This document shows positions 16,037-23,688 of a DNA stretch of 51,080 nucleotides, one piece after another. The notes beneath the pieces were generated by a model that did not search any database, was not told where the DNA came from, and saw only the letters and a program-made list of their open reading frames with translations. The stretch spans positions 1-51,080 of the forward strand of contig JAOUPR010000017.1 in the NCBI GenBank assembly GCA_029879725.1. Reading direction: 5' to 3'. How positions within the stretch are numbered: the stretch's first letter is position 1; each line of letters starts with the position of its first letter. Position numbers and translations under genes: made by a program. This DNA comes from Gemmatimonadota bacterium (GTDB lineage: Bacteria; Gemmatimonadota; Gemmatimonadetes; Longimicrobiales; Gaopeijiaceae).

Positions 16037-17940
16037 GCGTCCTCCCTGGATGGGGAATGCGTTTCGGGCATCCAGTGCCCGAAGGGTTCGTACCGGGTTC
16101 CACCGGGACTGTAGAACGTCCCGAAGAACTCGACGTAGTGGAGTCGCAGGGCGTGGAGGGCGGGGCTGAACACGCCCAGGGCGAAGTTCACCAGGTGGAA
16201 GAGGAGGGCGAAGAGGGAGCCGACCACCACGCTTCCCAGCGTCCCCACCATCCGGTTGGCCGCCGCGGCCATCATGACCGAGGCGGTGCCCACCGCCATG
16301 ACGCGGGCGTACGAGAGGATGTGCCCCAGCGTCGTGACCAGCTCCGTGGGCCCCAGGATCCCCTCCACGACCACCAACACCGGGAAGAGGACCAGGATCA
16401 TGATCACCGCGGGGGTGAAGAACGCGCCCGGGAGCACGTCCACCGCCGCGAGGATGGCCAGGATGACCATGACGACCATGAACAGGGTCACTCCCGGCCC
16501 CAGGGCGGCGCGCCGCCCCTCGCGGAGGCGGGTCACCAGATTCAGGACGAGGCCGAGGAGGGTGTGCACGACGCCGATGGCGAGGGCCAGCCCCAGGAAC
16601 GGGAGAAGCGCCTCCTCGCGGTGGAGGGCGAGGGCGCGCATCCCGAAGAGGAGGGCGCCGGCGTCCCCGAACAGCTCTCCGTACAGGAATCCGAAGATGA
16701 TGGTGAAGGCGGCGCACGCCCCCGCGATCTCCGCGACCGACTGGCGTACCCCCCCCTCCACTGCGTTGCGGCGCAGGAGGAGGGCGGCGCCCGCCAGAAC
16801 GCCGCCGTACCCCACGTCACCCAGCACGACGCCGAAGAACATGGGGAAGAACACGGCGAGGAAGGGCGTGGGGTCGATGCTCCCGTAGGTGGGGAGGGGG
16901 AGGATCCCCACGAGAAGCTCGAAGGGTCGGAAGAGCCTGGGATTGTGGAGGGTGACCGGCACTTCTTCTCCTGCCCACTCCGCGCGGGACACCTCCTCCA
17001 GCACGGCGAGGTCTCCGAAGCGCTCTCCCAGCGAGCGTTCCAGGTCGTGGAGGAGCCCCGCCGGGAGCCACCCCTCCAGGACGAAGGCATGGTCGGTGAG
17101 GCCCACCGACCCGCGCGCGCCGGCGCGTTCGAGCTCGTCGTTCACGGCGATCTCCGTCTCCTGGAGGGCCGCGCGGCTGCTCGCGCGGAGAGATTCCATC
17201 CGGGTAGCCACCTCGGCGAGGGCGCCGGGGATCGCTTCCAGCCTCTCGACCACCCGGGGAATGGCCTGGACCGGGGTCAGTCCACGCTCGACTCCCGGAA
17301 GCTGGATCTCCTCCACGCGGGCCTCCCGGAAGAGCTCCTCCAGCCGCGTGTCGGAGGCGCGGGACACCAGGATCAGGTGGGCCGACTCTCCCGTCTCCAA
17401 CTCCTGGGTCCACATCTCGAACTCGTCCCCGAGGAGCTTCGTGAGTCCCTCGCGGAGCAGGCTCACGGGGCGCTGGCGCTCCCGGGGAAGGATCACGTGG
17501 TAGGCGGCGGCGTCGGGCCACTGCGTCGCGGCCTCCGCCAATGCCTGGAACGAAGAGAAGTACAGTCGGTAACGGGCCAGGAGGGCCCGCTCCTCCTCCA
17601 ACGATCGTCGCCGTTCGGCTTCCCGCGCCACGTCCCGCCCCACCCGCCGTGCGCGTCGGAGGCGGCGCGCCAGGACCGCCCTCTCCGGAAGAGTCGGGGC
17701 CGGGAGGCGGAGGGAAGGATCCCGTTCGAGCCGGTCCAGGGTGGAGCGCAACGTGTCGGAGATCCGCGACAGTTGCCGGAGGTGGCGCTCCTGTGCCCGG
17801 TCGGGTTCCATGAGGAGTACGTCCGCGGACTCGGCGGGAGAAGCCAGGTGGAGGCGGCCGAAGTCCTGCAGGCGTTCCAATACCTCCGGGAGGATGCCGA
17901 CGGGGGCGAGGATCCGGATCCTCGACATGGGAAGGATCAT
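16033..17940 (-). CDS. atpI: V/A-type ATPase subunit I (a-type membrane stator)
   Basis: A 635-residue protein. The N-terminal half (about 1-330) is soluble and helical, with a coiled-coil arm (RLRRARRVGRDVAREAERRR). The C-terminal half has about seven to eight membrane helices, including FPMFFGVVLGDVGYGGVL (F-F-G-x-x-x-G-D-x-G-Y-G, the family hallmark), FGFLYGELFGD and the helix LGHILSYARVMAVGTASVMM with the essential arginine. It forms the two half-channels for H+ or Na+. ATG at 17940 overlaps the H-like stop; a second ATG four codons later has no better binding site. Confidence 0.94.
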   Translation of the reverse strand: MILPMSRIRILAPVGILPEVLERLQDFGRLHLASPAESADVLLMEPDRAQERHLRQLSRISDTLRSTLDRLERDPSLRLPAPTLPERAVLARRLRRARRVGRDVAREAERRRSLEEERALLARYRLYFSSFQALAEAATQWPDAAAYHVILPRERQRPVSLLREGLTKLLGDEFEMWTQELETGESAHLILVSRASDTRLEELFREARVEEIQLPGVERGLTPVQAIPRVVERLEAIPGALAEVATRMESLRASSRAALQETEIAVNDELERAGARGSVGLTDHAFVLEGWLPAGLLHDLERSLGERFGDLAVLEEVSRAEWAGEEVPVTLHNPRLFRPFELLVGILPLPTYGSIDPTPFLAVFFPMFFGVVLGDVGYGGVLAGAALLLRRNAVEGGVRQSVAEIAGACAAFTIIFGFLYGELFGDAGALLFGMRALALHREEALLPFLGLALAIGVVHTLLGLVLNLVTRLREGRRAALGPGVTLFMVVMVILAILAAVDVLPGAFFTPAVIMILVLFPVLVVVEGILGPTELVTTLGHILSYARVMAVGTASVMMAAAANRMVGTLGSVVVGSLFALLFHLVNFALGVFSPALHALRLHYVEFFGTFYSPGGTRYEPFGHWMPETHSPSREDA

Positions 17941-18296
17941 GGATCCGTCTCCGAGGAGGCGAAGAGGCGCCGGAACACGGCGTCGGCCAGGCGGGCGACC
18001 TCGGCGTCGGGGATGCTTCCCAGGAACTCGGTGCGCCGGGCCGCCTCCCTGGCGACTTCGGCCACGCGGCGGCGGGTGCGCTCGTCGATCTCGTCGCGGA
18101 TCTTCCGAGCGGCCTGGTCGAGGGAGGCTTCCGACTCGCCCTCGGCTCGCGCCGCCTCCGCGCGGGCCCGCTCCACGATGGCGGCTGCCTGGGCCCTGGC
18201 TTCGGCAAGGAGATCCTCCAACTCCTGTTCGCACTCCAGGAGCTCGGCGAGGTGACTCGCCCGGGGCAGGGGATGGGATCCGGACCCACGTTCCAT
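17937..18296 (-). CDS. V/A-type ATPase subunit H/G-like (peripheral-stalk coiled coil)
   Basis: A 119-residue charged helical protein: LECEQELEDLLAEARAQAAA and a long Ala/Glu/Arg stretch typical of the AhaH/NtpF-like stalk subunit that pairs with subunit E. The C-terminal part is less charged, with DAVFRRLFA. Subunit H is usually about 105 residues. First gene of the operon, starting at ATG 18296; its promoter must lie in the region shared with the divergent hydrogenase operon. Sequence alone would not name it; position does. Confidence 0.82.
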   Translation of the reverse strand: MERGSGSHPLPRASHLAELLECEQELEDLLAEARAQAAAIVERARAEAARAEGESEASLDQAARKIRDEIDERTRRRVAEVAREAARRTEFLGSIPDAEVARLADAVFRRLFASSETDP

Positions 18297-18666
18297 GGTC
18301 GCCCCCCTTCTCGGCGCCACGAGGTCATCCTGTTGTACCCTCCCGCTCCCGAAAGGTAGTGGTGCGCGAAGTCGCGCATGAAGTCCCCGGATCCTGATGT
18401 GGAAGTGGGGAATCCCCCTACAGGCGATGAGGGGATTCACCCCCTTTCGGGGCCGGCGGGTGGGGCGTGTATTCAGGTATGCTGCGAGGGCTCCTCCCGG
18501 CCCCCGTGGTGTCCTGCCCCGGCACTGCCTCGACGCGCGTCGTCTCCCTACCCGTGCGTCCCTGTACCGGGCGTTGCCCCTGGTCGTGGAGGTTTGCCCT
18601 CCGCCCGTCGGATGGGCTGTCTCGATAGAGTCGCGGTTCCATACCGTCATCCAGGGAGATGTGCGC
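18297..18666. other. Divergent promoter region, ATPase and hydrogenase operons
   Basis: A 370-base stretch without a supported gene. GAATCCCC (18410-18417) and GGGGATTC (18431-18438) form an 8-bp inverted repeat with a 13-base loop, followed by CCCC-TTTC-GGGG (18441-18452). TATGCT at 18478-18483 is a weak -10 candidate for the hydrogenase. The hydrogenase frame stays open upstream to 18397, but the only good ribosome binding site, AGGGAG at 18653-18658, points to ATG 18667. Confidence 0.5.
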
Positions 18667-19848
18667 ATGTACTTCCCATCCACCCACGCGTGGTCCCGTC
18701 AGGAGACACTCGGGGAACACATGGAACGCCGGGGAGTCAGCCGGCGGGATTTCCTCCAGTTCTGCGGCGAGATCTGCGTCATGCTGGGGATCAGCCAGGC
18801 GCTGACCCCGCGAGTCGCCGAGGCGCTCCAGAACGTTCGTCGCCCTTCGGTGATCTGGCTCCAACTCCAGGAATGCACCGGCTGCGTGGAGAGTGTTCTA
18901 CGCACCGCGGACCCGACCATCGGCGACCTGGTCCTCGACCTGGTGTCGCTGGACTACCAGCACACGCTCATGGCCGCCGCCGGCGACGCCGCCGAGGCCG
19001 CGCTCCACGCGTCCATGGAGGAGAACCACGGGGGATACATCCTTCTGGTGACGGGGTCGGTGCCGCTGGAGGAGAACGGGATCTACCTCACCATCGGAGG
19101 GCGCACCGGGCTGGAGATCATCCGGGAGGCCGCGGAGGGGGCGGCGGCGGTCATCGCCATCGGGGCGTGCGCCCACTTCGGGTCCGTGCAGTCGGCGCGC
19201 CCGAATCCCACCGGGGCGGTGGGGATCTCGGAGATCGTGACCGACAAGCCGGTGGTGAACATCGCCGGGTGCCCGCCCATCGGCGACGTGGTCACGGCCA
19301 CCGTGGTCCACTACCTCACCTTCGGACGCCTCCCCGAGCTGGACGGAGACGGCCGACCCCTCTTCGCGTACGGCGCGCGCATCCACGACCAGTGCCCCCG
19401 CCGGGCCCACTTCGACGCCGGCCAGTACGTGGAGGAGTTCGACGACGAGGGCGCCCGCAAGGCGTGGTGCCTGTATCAGGTGGGGTGCAAGGGACCGGCG
19501 ACCTTCTCTCCGTGCCCCATCTTCCAGTGGAACGACCACACCGACTGGCCCATCGGCGCCGGTCATCCCTGCATCGGGTGCACCGAGCGCCACTTCTGGG
19601 ACACGATGACCCCCTTCTACAAGCGCCTTCCCGACGTGGCCGGGTTCGGCGTGGAGCGCAACGCCGACCTCTTCGGGGCGGCGGCGGCCATCGGCGCGGT
19701 GGCGGGGGTCGCGGCCCACGCGGCGGCCACCGGAGTGCACCGGGCGCGCCAGAAGAAGGCGGGGATCCCGCTCCCGGTGGTTCCGGATGTGGGTGGCGGG
19801 GCTCCGGCTCCCAGCAAGCCCTCGGGCGAGGAGGAATCCAATGGCTAA
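18667..19848 (+). CDS. hyaA: Uptake [NiFe]-hydrogenase small subunit, Tat-exported
   Basis: A 393-residue electron-transfer subunit. The Tat signal SRRDFLQF (25-32) precedes a hydrophobic stretch. Proximal 4Fe-4S ligands: C70, C73, C168, C202 (in QECTGCVES, GACAHFGS, GCPP). Distal 4Fe-4S: H240, C243, C268, C274. Medial 3Fe-4S: C283, C302, C305. A C-terminal hydrophobic helix (about 333-353) anchors it in the membrane. Positions that carry the two extra cysteines in oxygen-tolerant group 1d enzymes hold G72 and S173, so a standard proximal cluster is predicted. With the cytochrome b gene this is a membrane-bound group 1 uptake enzyme. It overlaps the large subunit gene by eight bases. Confidence 0.95.
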   Translation: MYFPSTHAWSRQETLGEHMERRGVSRRDFLQFCGEICVMLGISQALTPRVAEALQNVRRPSVIWLQLQECTGCVESVLRTADPTIGDLVLDLVSLDYQHTLMAAAGDAAEAALHASMEENHGGYILLVTGSVPLEENGIYLTIGGRTGLEIIREAAEGAAAVIAIGACAHFGSVQSARPNPTGAVGISEIVTDKPVVNIAGCPPIGDVVTATVVHYLTFGRLPELDGDGRPLFAYGARIHDQCPRRAHFDAGQYVEEFDDEGARKAWCLYQVGCKGPATFSPCPIFQWNDHTDWPIGAGHPCIGCTERHFWDTMTPFYKRLPDVAGFGVERNADLFGAAAAIGAVAGVAAHAAATGVHRARQKKAGIPLPVVPDVGGGAPAPSKPSGEEESNG

Positions 19849-21553
19849 GGTCGTGGTCGATCCCATCACCCGTATCGAGGGTCATCTGCGGATCGAGGTC
19901 CAGGAGGAAGGGGGGCGCATCGCCAATGCGTGGGCGTCCTCCACCCAGTTCCGCGGCATCGAGACCATCCTGGAGGGGCGCGACCCCCGCGATGCCTGGG
20001 CGTTCACCCAGCGGATCTGCGGCGTCTGCACCGTGGTGCACGCCATCACGTCGTGCAGGGCCGTGGAGGACGCCCTGGGGATCGAGGTGCCGCCGGCGGG
20101 TGGGCTCATCCGCAATCTCGTCCACGGGATGCAGACGGTGCAGGACCACGTGATCCACTTCTACCATCTCCACGCGCTGGACTGGGTGGACGTGGTGAGC
20201 GCGCTGTCGGCGAACCCGGCGGCGACGTCGCAGTTGGCGCGCAGCCTTTCGCCGTGGCCCAACAACTCGGCCACGTACTTCGCCGAGGTGCAGGACCGCG
20301 TGCGCCGCTTCGTGGAGTCGGGGCAGCTCGGCATCTTCACCAACGGCTACTGGGGCCACCCGGCGTACAAGCTCCCGCCCGAGGCCAACCTCATGGCCGT
20401 GGCCCACTACCTGGAGGCGCTGGACTGGCAGCGGGACGTGATCCGCGTCCACACCATCTTCGGCGGGAAGAACCCCCACCCCAACTTCCTGGTGGGGGGG
20501 ATGGCCTCGGCCATCAACCTGGAGGACACCGGGACCATCAACGCCGAGAGCTTCTCCAAGATCCAGGGGATGATCAAGCGCGCCCGCCGCTTCGTGGACG
20601 AGGTGTACTGGCCGGACCTGCTGGCCGTGGCGTCGTTCTACAAGGAATGGGCGTCCATCGGCGGCGGGGTGCCCAACTACCTCTCCGTGGGCGAGTACCC
20701 GGACAACGGGCAGTGGAGGGACACCGACTCCCTGTACTTCCCCCGGGGCGTGATCATGGACCGCAACCTTTCGGAGGTGCTCCCCTACGACCACGAGAAG
20801 GTGAAGGAGTACGTCACCAGCTCCTGGTACGACTACGAGGGAGGCGACGGCGTGTCGCTCCATCCGTGGGACGGGGAGACGGTGCCCCACTACACCGGGC
20901 CCGAGCCCCCGTGGTCCTACCTCCAGGATCACGACAAGTACACCTGGATGAAGGCGCCGAGGTACGACGACCGTCCCATGGAGGTCGGGCCGCTGGCGCG
21001 CGCCCTGGTGGCCTATGCCTCCGGGCACCAGGACACCCGCGACGTGGTCAACGACGCACTCGGACGGCTGGGCGTGGGTCCGGCGGCGCTCTTCTCCACG
21101 CTGGGCCGCACCGCGGCGCGTGGGGTGGAGACCGTCCTCCTGGCGAAGAAGCTGGAGGACTGGTTCGACGCGCTGGTCGCGCGGGTCCGGTCCGGGGACA
21201 CCACCACCTTCAACGGCGAGTACTGGGATCCCTCCACGTGGCCGCGGTCGGCCCGTGGATACGGCTTCCTGGAGGCCGCCCGGGGCGCCCTGGGTCACTG
21301 GGTCCAGATCGAGAACGGCGCCATCAAGCACTACCAGTGCGTGGTGCCCAGCACCTGGAACTGCTCACCGCGGGACGCCAACGGGGCCAACGGCCCCTAC
21401 GAGGCCGCGCTCATGGACAACCACCCCCTGGTGGACCCGACGCGGCCCCTGGAGATCCTGCGTACCATCCATTCCTTCGACCCGTGCATGGCCTGCGGCG
21501 TCCACGTCCTGGACGCGGAGGGGAGTGAGGTCGTGCGGGTGAGGGTGCAGTGA
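19841..21553 (+). CDS. hyaB: Uptake [NiFe]-hydrogenase large subunit
   Basis: A 570-residue catalytic subunit. DPITRIEGHLRIEV opens the protein; the L1 motif RICGVCTVVHA supplies C60 and C63, and L2 SFDPCMACGVH supplies C549 and C552 for the Ni-Fe(CN)2CO centre. The 15 residues after H555 are the tail removed by the endopeptidase once nickel is in place. It oxidises H2 in the periplasm, carried there by the Tat signal of its partner. ATG at 19841 has GGAGGAAT upstream. The subgroup cannot be fixed by eye: it is not 1d by the small-subunit cysteines, and 1c-like or 1l-like are open. Confidence 0.95.
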   Translation: MAKVVVDPITRIEGHLRIEVQEEGGRIANAWASSTQFRGIETILEGRDPRDAWAFTQRICGVCTVVHAITSCRAVEDALGIEVPPAGGLIRNLVHGMQTVQDHVIHFYHLHALDWVDVVSALSANPAATSQLARSLSPWPNNSATYFAEVQDRVRRFVESGQLGIFTNGYWGHPAYKLPPEANLMAVAHYLEALDWQRDVIRVHTIFGGKNPHPNFLVGGMASAINLEDTGTINAESFSKIQGMIKRARRFVDEVYWPDLLAVASFYKEWASIGGGVPNYLSVGEYPDNGQWRDTDSLYFPRGVIMDRNLSEVLPYDHEKVKEYVTSSWYDYEGGDGVSLHPWDGETVPHYTGPEPPWSYLQDHDKYTWMKAPRYDDRPMEVGPLARALVAYASGHQDTRDVVNDALGRLGVGPAALFSTLGRTAARGVETVLLAKKLEDWFDALVARVRSGDTTTFNGEYWDPSTWPRSARGYGFLEAARGALGHWVQIENGAIKHYQCVVPSTWNCSPRDANGANGPYEAALMDNHPLVDPTRPLEILRTIHSFDPCMACGVHVLDAEGSEVVRVRVQ

Positions 21554-22281
21554 TGGAAGCCGGCACCCTGGCTCCTTCGGAGAGCCTCGGACGGGGAGTT
21601 CCCGTCGAGTACAAGCGCGTCTACCTGTGGCACTGGCCCATCCGGGCCATGCACTGGATCGCGGCGCTCTGCATCGTTTCGCTGGTGGTGACGGGCTTCT
21701 ACATCGGCAAGCCGTACTTCATGACCGGGGGCGAGCCGAGCGACCACTTCCTCATGGGCCGGGTGCGCTTCGTGCACTTCGTGTCCGCCGGCCTCCTGGT
21801 GGCCACCGCCATCGTCCGTTCGTACTGGCTCTTCGTGGGGAACAAGTACGAACGATGGCGGGCTCTCTTCCCCTACCACCGGGAGGACTGGTCCAACCTC
21901 TGGCTCGTGCTGAAGAAGTACTTCTTCGTGCAGCCGTGGAAGGCGCCCCACTACATGGGACACAATCCGCTCCAGCAGCTGGCGTACACCTCCATCTACG
22001 GTATCGCCCTCCTCCAGGTCCTCACCGGCTTCCACATGTACGGGTTGGCCGAGCCCGGCGGGTTCTTCGCCGTGGCGTTCGGGTGGGTGGGGCCGCTCCT
22101 GGGCGGCACCCAGATCGCGCGCTTCCTCCATCACGTCCTCACCTGGGTGTGGGTCATCTTCCTGCCGATCCATTTCTACCTGACCATCCGGGCCGACGTG
22201 CTCCATCACGAGAGCCGCGTCACCTCCATCGTCAGCGGCGGGAGATACGTCCGGGCGGACATCGAGTTCGTCGATGACTGA
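21553..22281 (+). CDS. hyaC: Hydrogenase cytochrome b subunit (HyaC-type)
   Basis: A 242-residue membrane protein with four to five helices (about 34-52, 72-98, 143-165, 172-186 and 192-212). Candidate haem-ligand histidines are H34, H75, H194 and H207, the pattern of the HyaC/HupC diheme cytochromes; YLWHWPIRAMHWI at 24-36 is typical. It takes electrons from the small subunit and reduces quinone. TGATG overlap with the large subunit: ATG at 21553, with GAGGG seven bases upstream; a GTG at 21550 is also possible. It overlaps the endopeptidase gene by eight bases. Confidence 0.92.
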   Translation: MEAGTLAPSESLGRGVPVEYKRVYLWHWPIRAMHWIAALCIVSLVVTGFYIGKPYFMTGGEPSDHFLMGRVRFVHFVSAGLLVATAIVRSYWLFVGNKYERWRALFPYHREDWSNLWLVLKKYFFVQPWKAPHYMGHNPLQQLAYTSIYGIALLQVLTGFHMYGLAEPGGFFAVAFGWVGPLLGGTQIARFLHHVLTWVWVIFLPIHFYLTIRADVLHHESRVTSIVSGGRYVRADIEFVDD

Positions 22282-22777
22282 CGCCCCTACGGTGGTGCTC
22301 GGCGTGGGAAGTCCCCTCATGGGGGACGACGGAGTGGGGGTGGAGGTGGTGGAGCTCCTGCGCCGGCGATGGGAAGGCGACCCTTCGGTCGCCTTCCTGG
22401 ACGGGGGCACGTGGGGGATGCAGATCCTCCCCTTCATCGAGAGCGCCCGGCGCCTCCTGGTGCTGGACGCCATCCGCGACGGGAGGTCGCCGGGTACGGT
22501 GGTGCGCCTGAGCCGGGAGGAGATCCCGCGCTACCTCTTCGCCAAGGTCTCTCCCCACCAGATCGACCTGCGGGAGGTCTTCGCCCTGGCCGAGCTGAGG
22601 GGGACCTTCCCGGAGGAGGCGGTGGCCCTGGGGATCGAGCCGGCCGTGGTGGAGCTTCGTGATGGGCTCTCCTCGGAGGTACGGGCCTCCCTCCCCGCTC
22701 TCGTGGAGGACGCGGAGGGGCAGCTCGCCGCGTGGGGGCACGCGCCCCGGGTGCGGGAGGTGGCCCACCATGCATGA
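22274..22777 (+). CDS. hyaD: Hydrogenase maturation endopeptidase (HyaD/HybD family)
   Basis: A 167-residue protein with the family layout: VVLGVGSPLMGDDGVGVEVV at the start, LLVLDAIRDG in the middle and VSPHQIDLREVFALAEL. Predicted nickel-sensing ligands are D19 (aligned with Glu16 of HybD), D65 and H95. It clips the 15-residue C-terminal tail of the large subunit after nickel insertion. Length is normal. Overlaps hyaC by eight bases and hypA by eight. Confidence 0.92.
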   Translation: MTDAPTVVLGVGSPLMGDDGVGVEVVELLRRRWEGDPSVAFLDGGTWGMQILPFIESARRLLVLDAIRDGRSPGTVVRLSREEIPRYLFAKVSPHQIDLREVFALAELRGTFPEEAVALGIEPAVVELRDGLSSEVRASLPALVEDAEGQLAAWGHAPRVREVAHHA

Positions 22778-23030
22778 AATGAGCATCGCCCTGGAAGTGT
22801 GCCGCATCACGGAAAGCCAGGTGGGGCGCGAGGCCCTGCCGCGCGTCCGTGAGGTCGGTCTCGTGGTGGGCACGACCTCGGGGGTCGAGCCCGACAACCT
22901 CCTCTTCTGCCTGGAAGCCCTCCTCATGCGTCCCCCCTTCCTGCACGCGAGGCTCAACCTCGACGTGATCCCGGGAGACGATCTGCGGGTGAGCTACCTG
23001 GAGGTCGACGATGACGATCCGCCGAATTGA
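22770..23030 (+). CDS. hypA: HypA-like nickel chaperone lacking the zinc domain
   Basis: An 86-residue protein. The N-terminus MHEMSIALEVCRI and REVGLVVGTTSGVEPDNLLFCLEALL are clearly HypA, including the nickel-binding Met1-His2-Glu3. Normal HypA is about 113-118 residues and carries a zinc loop with two CxxC pairs between the two strands near its end. Here LNLDVIPGD runs directly into DLRVSYLEVD, so the loop is cleanly missing; the only cysteines are C11 and C47. It may deliver nickel with HypB without zinc control. The downstream hypB start overlaps it by 20 bases, and the reading frame is intact, so this is not an obvious frameshift. Confidence 0.85.
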   Translation: MHEMSIALEVCRITESQVGREALPRVREVGLVVGTTSGVEPDNLLFCLEALLMRPPFLHARLNLDVIPGDDLRVSYLEVDDDDPPN

Positions 23031-23688
23031 AGTCAGGGAACGGGTCATGGAGCGCAACGACGCCCTGGCCCGCGAAGTCCGCGCACGGCTGCGGGCCGCC
23101 GGGGTGACGGCGCTCAACCTGGTCTCCTCTCCGGGGTCGGGGAAGACGCTCCTCCTGGAGCGTACCCTCCAGGACCTGGGGGAGGATCTGCGCTTCGCGG
23201 TGGTGACCGGCGATGTCCAGACGCAGAACGACGCCGACCGCCTGGCCCGGTGGACCGACGATCTGGTGCAGGCCGTGGTCACCGGGGGCGCGTGCCACCT
23301 GGACGCGCGCCAGGTCACCATGGCGCTGGAGGCGGTGGAGCTGGAGACGCTGGACATCCTCTTCATCGAGAACGTGGGGAACCTGGTCTGCCCGGCCAGC
23401 TGGGATCTGGGAGAGGCCGAGAAGGTGGTGGTCTTCAGCGTCACCGAGGGAGAGGACAAGCCCCTCAAGTATCCCAAGATGTTCCGGGAGGCGCGCCACG
23501 TGATCCTGAACAAGATGGATCTCCTTCCCCACGTTCCCTTCGACGTGGAGCGGGCGGTGGCCGCCGCGCGGGAGGTCAACCCCGATCTGGAGTTCTTCTT
23601 CACCTCGGCGCTCACCGGAGAGGGGATGGCCGGGTGGTACGACTTCCTCCGCTCCCACGTGCGCCGCCTCTCCGGGGCGGGCGTGTGA
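23011..23688 (+). CDS. hypB: HypB nickel-insertion GTPase
   Basis: A 225-residue SIMIBI GTPase. P-loop SPGSGKT (40-46), VVTGDVQTQNDADRL (switch/metal region), G-domain metal site from C95-H96 (GACHLDA) and C127 (NVGNLVCP), and NKMD (168-171) for guanine specificity. It lacks the N-terminal CxxCGC and His-rich stretches of the E. coli and rhizobial proteins, so nickel storage is not expected. It dimerises with GTP and nickel and passes nickel to the large subunit with HypA. ATG at 23011 has GGAGGT upstream, inside the hypA 3' end; its stop overlaps the hypF GTG. Confidence 0.94.
   Translation: MTIRRIEVRERVMERNDALAREVRARLRAAGVTALNLVSSPGSGKTLLLERTLQDLGEDLRFAVVTGDVQTQNDADRLARWTDDLVQAVVTGGACHLDARQVTMALEAVELETLDILFIENVGNLVCPASWDLGEAEKVVVFSVTEGEDKPLKYPKMFREARHVILNKMDLLPHVPFDVERAVAAAREVNPDLEFFFTSALTGEGMAGWYDFLRSHVRRLSGAGV

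Noticed and set aside
12090..18255. Long plus-strand frames (757 and 745 codons at 12090-14363 and 16018-18255) opposite the ATPase genes
   Set aside because: Mirror frames of atpA and atpI; no family sequence, no operon-like spacing, and the minus strand carries unmistakable ATPase motifs.
18397..18666. N-terminal extension of the hydrogenase small subunit to 18397
   Set aside because: The added 90 residues would precede a Tat signal that must be near the N-terminus; ATG 18667 has the proper ribosome binding site.
23250..23684. A 145-codon N-terminal extension of HypF
   Set aside because: It lies fully within hypB in another frame and looks like mirror sequence; the GTG at 23685 gives the standard HypF length and the GTGA overlap.
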